Shown here in pieces: positions 58,741 to 64,000 of a stretch of 64,000 bases of DNA (the stretch's first letter is position 1; each line of letters begins with the position of its first letter). A program made the translations under genes and the position numbers. The notes under the pieces are model-generated. The model saw only the letters and a list, made by a program, of their open reading frames with translations. It was not told where the DNA came from and made no database searches. Source of the stretch: Modestobacter versicolor (GTDB taxonomy: Bacteria; Actinomycetota; Actinomycetes; Mycobacteriales; Geodermatophilaceae); the NCBI RefSeq assembly GCF_014195485.1, contig NZ_JACIBU010000001.1:1302001-1366000 (forward strand). The letters run 5' to 3'.

Positions 58741-59228
58741 CAGCCGAGAAGGGGGCCGTCGTGTTCCCGTCCCGGCAGGACGAGCTCCCCGACCACCTCG
58801 CCGAAGAGCTCCTCCCCCGTCGGCCGGAAGCCCAGGCGCAGGTAGAACTCCTCGGGCCCGTGCTCGTGCCGCTCCCAGAGCACGGTGATCCGGTCGTTCC
58901 CGCGCCGGCGCGCCTCGTCGGCGACGGCCTGGACGGCGAACCGGCCCACCCCCTGCCCCTGCGCGTGCGCCGCGACGTTGAGCCGCCAGATGCCGCAGCG
59001 GAACGCGGGGACCTCGTTGCCCGGGTCGAAGCTGCCCATCACGAAGCCGACGACCGGCCCGCCCTCGCCGTCGGTGACCAGCCGTGGCCAGGCGACGTCC
59101 GGGCTGGCGTAGGCCTCGGCGAGGGAGGAGGCGACCGGGGCGACGACGCCCTCCTGCTCCGGCCGGATGGCCAGCCGGCAGGCGTCGGCCACGTTGTCGG
59201 GGGTCACGGGTACCAGCCGCAGGTCCAT
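58740..59228 (-). CDS. GNAT-family N-acetyltransferase
   Basis: A 162-residue acetyltransferase. [20 protein letters not shown] is the central beta hairpin, [20 protein letters not shown] the acetyl-CoA loop (Q-x-x-G-x-G), and [15 protein letters not shown] the last strand. The EEFYLRLGF ending resembles spermine/spermidine and small-molecule acetyltransferases, but the acceptor is unknown. ATG 59228 chosen; the upstream extension lacks similarity. Coupled to hisH through TGATG. Confidence 0.87.
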   Translation of the reverse strand: MDLRLVPVTPDNVADACRLAIRPEQEGVVAPVASSLAEAYASPDVAWPRLVTDGEGGPVVGFVMGSFDPGNEVPAFRCGIWRLNVAAHAQGQGVGRFAVQAVADEARRRGNDRITVLWERHEHGPEEFYLRLGFRPTGEELFGEVVGELVLPGREHDGPLLG

Positions 59229-59261
59229 GCCGGGAGACTGCCGGACCCGTACGACAGCCTC

Positions 59262-59294
59262 CGGACCAACCCTCCTCTCACGTGAGGGTAGGGT
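59262..59294 (+). promoter_or_regulatory. Candidate MerR-type operator-promoter of SulP
   Basis: CGGACC (59262-59267) and TAGGGT (59289-59294) are 21 nt apart. The spacer holds the perfect palindrome CTCACGTGAG (59277-59286). A stretched spacer with a dyad inside is the hallmark of MerR-controlled promoters, and a MerR gene lies just downstream. Confidence 0.45.
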
Positions 59295-59347
59295 GCCGGC
59301 GAGCCCGCAGTGCCGCGGTCGAACCACTCCCGATCGCGAACGGTGCC

Positions 59348-60817
59348 ATGACCGCTGCCCTCTCCCTGCCCCGCCCTGCCTGGCTCAGCCCCCGCGTCGC
59401 CCGCACCGAGGTGCTGGCCGGCCTGGTCGTGGCGCTGGCGTTGATCCCCGAGGCGATCTCGTTCTCGATCATCGCCGGCGTCGACCCGCGGGTGGGCCTG
59501 TTCGCCTCCTTCACCATGGCCGTCACCATCGCGTTCACCGGCGGGCGGCCGGCGATGATCTCGGCGGCCACCGGGGCGATCGCGCTGGTGATCGCCCCGC
59601 TGGTGGAGAGCCACGGCCTGCCGTACCTCGTCGCCGCCGTCCTGCTCGGCGGGGTGTTCCAGGTGGCCCTCGGGCTGCTCGGCGTCGCGAAGGTCATGCG
59701 GTTCGTGCCGCGCAGCGTGATGGTCGGCTTCGTCAACGCGCTGGCGATCCTGATCTTCACCGCGCAGCTGCCGCAGCTGGTCGACGTCCCGTGGGCGGTC
59801 TACCCGCTCGCCGCCGTCGGCCTGGTCGTGGTCTTCGGCCTCCCCCGGCTGACCACCGCGGTGCCGGCCCCGCTGGTGGCCATCGTGCTGCTCACGGTGT
59901 TCACCGTGACCGTCGGCGTCTCGGTGCCGACCGTCGGCGACGAGGGCGAGCTGCCCGACAGCCTGCCCGGCCTGGGCCTGCCCGACGTCCCGTTCACCCT
60001 GGACACCCTGCGGGTCATCGCCCCCTACGCGCTGGCCATCGCGCTGGTCGGGCTGATGGAGTCGCTGATGACCGCCAAGCTGGTCGACGAGCTCACCGAC
60101 ACGACCTCCAGCAAGACCCGCGAGTCGATCGGCCAGGGCATCGCGAACCTGGTCACCGGCGCCTTCGGCGGCATGGGCGGCTGCGCGATGATCGGCCAGA
60201 CGATGATCAACGTGCGCTCCGGCGCCCGCACCCGGCTGTCGACCCTCCTCGCCGGGGTCTTCCTGCTGGTCCTGGTCATGGCGCTGAGCCCGGTCGTCGC
60301 GGTGATCCCGATGGCGGCGCTGGTGGCGGTGATGGTCTTCGTCTCGATCGCCACCTTCGACTGGCACAGCCTGCGCACGCTTCGGCGGATGCCGCGCAGC
60401 GAGACCGCGGTCATGCTCGTCACCGTCGCCGTGGTCCTGGCGACGTCCAACCTGGCGATCGGCGTCGGGGTCGGCGTCCTGGTGGCCTGCGTGCTCTTCG
60501 CCCGGCGGGTGGCGCACCTGGTCACCGTCACCCCGGTCGACGAGCCCGACGGCGGCCGGCGCTACGTCGTCCGCGGTGCGCTGTTCTTCGCCTCCACCAA
60601 CGACATGGTCGGCCGGTTCGACTACGCCGGGGACCCCGACCGGGTGGTGGTCGAGCTGTCCGGCGCGCACGTCTGGGACGCCTCGTCGGTCGCCGTCCTG
60701 GACGCCGTCGCGCACAAGTACGCGCTGCGCGGGAAGACCGTGCAGCTCACCGGGCTGACCGAGGTCACCGGCCACTACCACGACCGGCTGGCCGGGCGCC
60801 TGGGCGGCGGCGAGTGA
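59348..60817 (+). CDS. SulP-family anion transporter
   Basis: A 489-residue membrane transporter of the SulP/SLC26 family for sulfate, bicarbonate or similar anions. The SulP start TEVLAGLVVALALIPEAISF is followed by GRPAMISAATGAIALVIAPL, LMESLMTAKLVDELT and GGMGGCAMIGQTMINVRSGA, with about eleven helices. The C-terminal STAS domain (about 400-485; VVVELSGAHVWDASSVAVLD) is short. ATG 59348 is preferred because upstream codons overlap the divergent GNAT gene. Its stop overlaps the MerR gene (GTGA). Confidence 0.93.
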   Translation: MTAALSLPRPAWLSPRVARTEVLAGLVVALALIPEAISFSIIAGVDPRVGLFASFTMAVTIAFTGGRPAMISAATGAIALVIAPLVESHGLPYLVAAVLLGGVFQVALGLLGVAKVMRFVPRSVMVGFVNALAILIFTAQLPQLVDVPWAVYPLAAVGLVVVFGLPRLTTAVPAPLVAIVLLTVFTVTVGVSVPTVGDEGELPDSLPGLGLPDVPFTLDTLRVIAPYALAIALVGLMESLMTAKLVDELTDTTSSKTRESIGQGIANLVTGAFGGMGGCAMIGQTMINVRSGARTRLSTLLAGVFLLVLVMALSPVVAVIPMAALVAVMVFVSIATFDWHSLRTLRRMPRSETAVMLVTVAVVLATSNLAIGVGVGVLVACVLFARRVAHLVTVTPVDEPDGGRRYVVRGALFFASTNDMVGRFDYAGDPDRVVVELSGAHVWDASSVAVLDAVAHKYALRGKTVQLTGLTEVTGHYHDRLAGRLGGGE

Positions 60818-61176
60818 CCGCCGAGCGCCGGATGCAGATCGGCGAGGTCGCCGAGCAGATCGGCCTGTCGCTGCGCACCATCCGGTACTACGAGGAGGTC
60901 GGCCTGGCGGTGCCCTCGGCGCGGTCCGAGGGCGGCTTCCGGCTGTACGTGGCCGCCGACGTCGAGCGGCTCCGGGTGATCATGCAGATGAAGCCGCTGG
61001 GGTTCAGCCTCGAGGAGATGCGCGAGCTGCTGGAGCTGCTGGACGCCGGCGGGGCCGCCGACCCCGCCCGGCTCACCGCGTTCCGCGCGCAGGCGGCCGA
61101 GCGGGTGGCCACGCTCCGCCGCCAGCTGCGGACGGCGGAGGAGTTCGCCGCCCGCCTCGATCAGCCGACGAGGTAG
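60814..61176 (+). CDS. MerR-family transcriptional regulator
   Basis: A 120-residue regulator. The winged helix MQIGEVAEQIGLSLRTIRYY, EEVGLAVPSARSEGGFRLY is followed by the dimer coiled coil (ERLRVIMQMKPLGFSLEEMR to the end). It lacks the Cys-rich metal-binding C-terminus of MerR/CueR, so it may sense something else. GTG start overlaps the SulP stop, so it is co-translated with the transporter and likely controls the operator at 59262-59294. Its last 16 bases overlap the 3' end of the opposite-strand membrane gene. Confidence 0.9.
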   Translation: MTAERRMQIGEVAEQIGLSLRTIRYYEEVGLAVPSARSEGGFRLYVAADVERLRVIMQMKPLGFSLEEMRELLELLDAGGAADPARLTAFRAQAAERVATLRRQLRTAEEFAARLDQPTR

Positions 61177-61340
61177 AGGACCCCGGCGACGCTGGCCAGC
61201 AGGGCGGCCACCAGCAGGACGACGGCGAACCCGACCTGCGGGCCGGTGCGCCCCTCGGTGTCCGAGTCGGCCTTCCAGATGCTCCAGGAACCGCCGAGGA
61301 GGAAGCCGCCCACGAGGAGCAGCGCCACCCCGAAGGTCAC
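61161..61340 (-). CDS. Tiny two-helix membrane protein coupled to hisB
   Basis: A 59-residue protein with two hydrophobic helices ([18 protein letters not shown] and [20 protein letters not shown]) joined by an Asp/Glu-rich loop ([13 protein letters not shown]). GTG start overlaps the hisB stop (GTGA), which supports real translation. Unknown function. Its end overlaps the MerR gene on the other strand. Confidence 0.65.
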   Translation of the reverse strand: MTFGVALLLVGGFLLGGSWSIWKADSDTEGRTGPQVGFAVVLLVAALLASVAGVLYLVG

Positions 61341-61942
61341 AGAGCGCCCTTCGTGGAGGGGACGTCGGTGACCCGCGGGTCCAGTGCCACGGCGGTGCGC
61401 AGCGCCCGGGCGAGCGCCTTGAACTGGCCCTCGACGATGTGGTGGGCGTCGCGGCCGGCGTAGAGCACCCGCACGTGCAGGCTGATCTTCGCGTTGAAGG
61501 CGAAGGACTCCAGCACGTGCTTGGTGAGCGACGTCGGGTAGTCCGGCCCGATCATCGGCGTCATGTTCTCCGGCTCGGCGTGCACGAAGTACGGCCGGCC
61601 GGAGAGGTCGACGGCGGCCTGCACCAGCACCTCGTCCATCGGGATGGTGGCGTCGCCGTAGCGGGTGATGCCGCGCTTGTCGCCCAGCGCCTCGGCGAAG
61701 GCCTGGCCCAGCGCGATGGCGACGTCCTCGACGGTGTGGTGGGCGTCGATGTGCAGGTCGCCGTCGGCGCGCACCGTCAGGTCGATCCCGCTGTGCTTGG
61801 ACAGCGCGGTGAGCATGTGGTCGTAGAACCCGACCCCGGTGGCGACGTCGGCCGTGCCGGTGCCGTCGAGGTCGACCTCGACGACGAGCTTGGTCTCGTT
61901 GGTCGCCCGCTCGACGCGTGCAGTGCGAGTCATGGTGGTCAT
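61337..61942 (-). CDS. hisB: Imidazoleglycerol-phosphate dehydratase
   Basis: A 201-residue Mn-dependent dehydratase, single-function form. Metal ligands lie in [36 protein letters not shown], and the second-half mirror [12 protein letters not shown], then [23 protein letters not shown] overlaps the hisC stop (ATGA), and its stop overlaps the tiny membrane protein. It converts imidazole glycerol phosphate to imidazole acetol phosphate, the substrate of HisC. Confidence 0.97.
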   Translation of the reverse strand: MTTMTRTARVERATNETKLVVEVDLDGTGTADVATGVGFYDHMLTALSKHSGIDLTVRADGDLHIDAHHTVEDVAIALGQAFAEALGDKRGITRYGDATIPMDEVLVQAAVDLSGRPYFVHAEPENMTPMIGPDYPTSLTKHVLESFAFNAKISLHVRVLYAGRDAHHIVEGQFKALARALRTAVALDPRVTDVPSTKGAL

Positions 61943-63051
61943 CCTCCCAGAGCGGTGCGGTGCCCCGGCGCGATCTCACCCAGGGCGGTGAGGAAGGCGT
62001 CGGTCTCCTCGGTGGTGCCCGCGGTGACCCGCAGCCAGCCGGGCAGCCCGACGTCGCGCACCAGCACCCCGCGGTCCAGCAGCGCCTGCCAGGCCGCCGC
62101 GGCGTCGGCGAAGTGCCCGAACAGCACGAAGTTCGCGTCGCTGGGCACGCTGGTCAGGCCGAGGCCGGGGAGCGCCTCGACGATCCGGTCCCGCTCGGCC
62201 TTGACCGCGTCGACGGTGTCCAGCAGCTGCTCGGTGTGCGCCAGCGCGGTCCGCGCCGCGGCCTGGGTGAGCGAGCTCAGGTGGTAGGGCAGCCGCACCA
62301 GCTGCAGCGCGTCGACCACCGCGGGGTCGGCGGCCAGGTAGCCCAGCCGCAGCCCCGCCATGCCGAACGCCTTGCTCATCGTGCGGCTCACGATGAGCCG
62401 GGGCCGCCCGGGCAGCAGGGACAGCGCGGAGACGGTGCCCTTCCGGGCGAACTCGGTGTACGCCTCGTCGACGACGAGGACGCCCTCGGTCGCCTCGTAC
62501 AGCGCGGCGACGGTGTCCAGGTCGACCGCGGTGCCGGTCGGGTTGTTCGGGCTGGTGACGAAGACGACGTCCGGGCGGACCTCGCGCAGCTGCGCGGTGG
62601 CGGCCGCCGGGTCGATGGTGAAGTCGGCGCGCCGGTGCCCGTCGACCCACGCCGCCCCGGTGGCCGCGGTGATGATCGGGTGCATCGAGTACGACGGGGT
62701 GAACCCCAGCGCCGTCCGCCCGGCGCCGCCGAAGGCCTGCAGCACCTGCTGCAGCACCTCGTTGGACCCGTTGGCCGCCCACACCATCGCCGGGGTGACC
62801 GGCTCGCCGCTGGTGCGGGTCAGGTAGCCCGCGAGGTCGGCGCGCAGCGCCGTCGCGTCCCGGTCCGGGTAGCGGTTGAGGCCCTGCGCGGCCTCGGCCA
62901 GCGCCACCTGCAGGTCGGCGAGCAGCGCCGCCGGCAGCGGGTGCGGGTTCTCGTTGGTGTTCAGCGCGTACCGGACGGCGAGCTGCGGGGCCCCGTAGGG
63001 CGTGCGGCCCCGCAGCTCCGGCCGCAGCGGGAGCTCCTCCATCGCCGTCAT
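61939..63051 (-). CDS. hisC: Histidinol-phosphate aminotransferase
   Basis: A 370-residue fold-type I PLP aminotransferase. [20 protein letters not shown] near the N-terminus, [14 protein letters not shown] at the phosphate cup, [22 protein letters not shown], and the Schiff-base Lys in [20 protein letters not shown]. The Arg near the end ([15 protein letters not shown]) binds the substrate carboxyl or phosphate. ATG overlaps the hisD stop (ATGA). Uses glutamate as amino donor, linking the pathway to gltBD. Confidence 0.97.
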   Translation of the reverse strand: MTAMEELPLRPELRGRTPYGAPQLAVRYALNTNENPHPLPAALLADLQVALAEAAQGLNRYPDRDATALRADLAGYLTRTSGEPVTPAMVWAANGSNEVLQQVLQAFGGAGRTALGFTPSYSMHPIITAATGAAWVDGHRRADFTIDPAAATAQLREVRPDVVFVTSPNNPTGTAVDLDTVAALYEATEGVLVVDEAYTEFARKGTVSALSLLPGRPRLIVSRTMSKAFGMAGLRLGYLAADPAVVDALQLVRLPYHLSSLTQAAARTALAHTEQLLDTVDAVKAERDRIVEALPGLGLTSVPSDANFVLFGHFADAAAAWQALLDRGVLVRDVGLPGWLRVTAGTTEETDAFLTALGEIAPGHRTALGG

Positions 63052-64000
63052 GCGCGCTGGCGGGCCCGGACGGCGGCGGCGTGCGCCGGCAGGTCCTCGG
63101 CGTTCGCCAGGGCGTCGATGTGCCCGGCGACCTCGGCGAGCGCCTGCTCGTCGTACTCGACGACGTGGATGCCGCGCAGGAACGACTGCACGCTCAGCCC
63201 GCTGGAGTGCCGGGCGCAGCCGCCGGTGGGCAGCACGTGGTTGGACCCGGCGGCGTAGTCGCCGAGGGAGACCGGCGCCCACGGGCCGACGAAGACCGCA
63301 CCGGCGTTGCGCACCCGCATCGCCACGGCGCGGGCGTCCCGGGTCTGGATCTCCAGGTGCTCGGCGGCGTAGGCGTCGACGACGGCCAGCCCGGCGTCCA
63401 GGTCGTCGACCAGCACGATGCCGGACTGGCTGCCGGACAGCGCGGTGCTGATCCGGTCGCTGTGCTTGGTGGCCGCGACCTGACCGGGCACCTGGTCCAG
63501 CACGGCGTCGGCGAGCTCCTCGCTGGTGGTGACCAGCACCGCGCCGGCCAGCGGGTCGTGCTCGGCCTGGCTGATCAGGTCGGCGGCCACGTGCACCGGG
63601 TCGGCGGTGTCGTCGGCCAGCACGGCGACCTCGGTGGGGCCGGCCTCGGAGTCGATGCCGACCAGCCCGCGCAGCAGCCGCTTGGCCGCGGTCGTGTAGA
63701 CGTTGCCCGGCCCGGTGACCATGTCGACCGGCGCGCAGGACCCGGCGCCGTAGCCGAACATCGCGATCGCCTGGGCCCCGCCGACGGCGTAGACCTCGGT
63801 GACGCCCAGCAGCGCGCAGGCAGCCAGCACGCCGGGGTCGGGCAGCCCGCCGTTGTCGCGCTGCGGGGGGCTGGTGACCGCGATCGACTCGACGCCGGCG
63901 ATCTGCGCGGGGACGACGTTCATCACCACGGAGCTCAGCAGCGGGGCGAGCCCGCCGGGCACGTAGAGCCCGACCCGGCGCACCGGCACCCAGCGCTCGG
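63048..64000 (-). CDS. hisD: Histidinol dehydrogenase, C-terminal part, truncated by the window edge
   Basis: About 317 residues of the NAD- and zinc-dependent enzyme making histidine from histidinol. The frame is open to the right edge ([16 protein letters not shown]), so the N-terminus is outside. Seen: [44 protein letters not shown] with Zn ligands, [18 protein letters not shown] with the Glu-His catalytic pair, and [14 protein letters not shown]. Heads the hisD-hisC-hisB unit with ATGA overlaps. Confidence 0.96.
   Translation of the reverse strand, partial: ERWVPVRRVGLYVPGGLAPLLSSVVMNVVPAQIAGVESIAVTSPPQRDNGGLPDPGVLAACALLGVTEVYAVGGAQAIAMFGYGAGSCAPVDMVTGPGNVYTTAAKRLLRGLVGIDSEAGPTEVAVLADDTADPVHVAADLISQAEHDPLAGAVLVTTSEELADAVLDQVPGQVAATKHSDRISTALSGSQSGIVLVDDLDAGLAVVDAYAAEHLEIQTRDARAVAMRVRNAGAVFVGPWAPVSLGDYAAGSNHVLPTGGCARHSSGLSVQSFLRGIHVVEYDEQALAEVAGHIDALANAEDLPAHAAAVRARQRA

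Overview
This window is very GC-rich (roughly three quarters G+C by eye), with strong G/C preference at third codon positions. It carries actinobacterial markers: an SsgA-like protein, a PdtaR-type ANTAR regulator, the bifunctional PriA isomerase with no trpF in view, a Trp-associated membrane protein, and a DUF222/13E12 HNH protein. Together these suggest a member of the Geodermatophilaceae or a close relative, but the genus cannot be fixed. The core gene order (hisD-hisC-hisB, hisH, priA, hisF | hisI-trpE-membrane protein-trpC-trpB-trpA-lgt, gltB/gltD, pyk-tesB, pdtaR, polA, rpsA, coaE) resembles, from memory, the Mycobacterium tuberculosis Rv1599-Rv1631 neighbourhood, with several insertions.

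Layout. 1-1.5 kb: the N-terminal part of an ECF sigma factor, an SsgA-like gene, and a tRNA Gly-Cys-Val operon. 1.5-5 kb: a VOC protein, coaE, a small orphan gene and rpsA. 5.2-10.6 kb: a methyltransferase, a zinc dehydrogenase, polA and a hotdog thioesterase. 10.7-17.3 kb: a branched-chain amino-acid-type ABC importer (livHMGF), two small genes, and its probable binding protein on the other strand. 17.5-22.5 kb: pdtaR, a tRNA-Leu with a duplicated 3' half, a PLP decarboxylase, tesB and pyk. 22.7-36.1 kb: gltD, gltB, lgt, trpA, trpB, trpC, a membrane protein, trpE and hisI. 36.1-54.4 kb: a block that separates hisI from hisF. It holds a flavoprotein, small membrane proteins, a heterodimeric ABC exporter, two small enzyme-like genes, an HNH gene, and a six-gene polysaccharide cluster (GtrA, two GT2, GT4, GH8, GT39-like). 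54.7-64 kb: hisF, a RidA gene, priA, nitroreductase and SDR genes, hisH coupled to a GNAT gene, SulP-MerR, a tiny membrane protein, hisB, hisC and the C-terminal part of hisD.

The most unusual observations are four. (1) The LivJ-type binding protein is circularly permuted: the lobe that is normally C-terminal comes first, directly behind the lipobox, and the normal N-terminal lobe comes last. (2) The LivH permease of the same system has a signal-like segment and a beta-rich extracytoplasmic domain fused to its N-terminus. (3) A dispersed 59-60-nt palindromic repeat occurs six times plus one half copy, mostly next to stop codons. Its fixed ends enclose a 4-5-bp stem segment that differs in every copy but stays complementary, so it covaries. 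(4) A tRNA-Leu(CAA) of class I shape has a 39-bp copy of its 3' half 30 bp downstream, which looks like an attachment-site scar.

Many genes lack a Shine-Dalgarno sequence and instead have a TANNNT hexamer 6-8 nt before an ATG or GTG. This predicts leaderless transcripts, and I used it to choose starts for coaE, polA, the thioesterase, pdtaR, the decarboxylase, pyk, trpB, priA, the flavoprotein, two membrane proteins, the DinB-like gene and the HNH gene. No CRISPR array, intact insertion sequence, prophage or replication origin was recognised.
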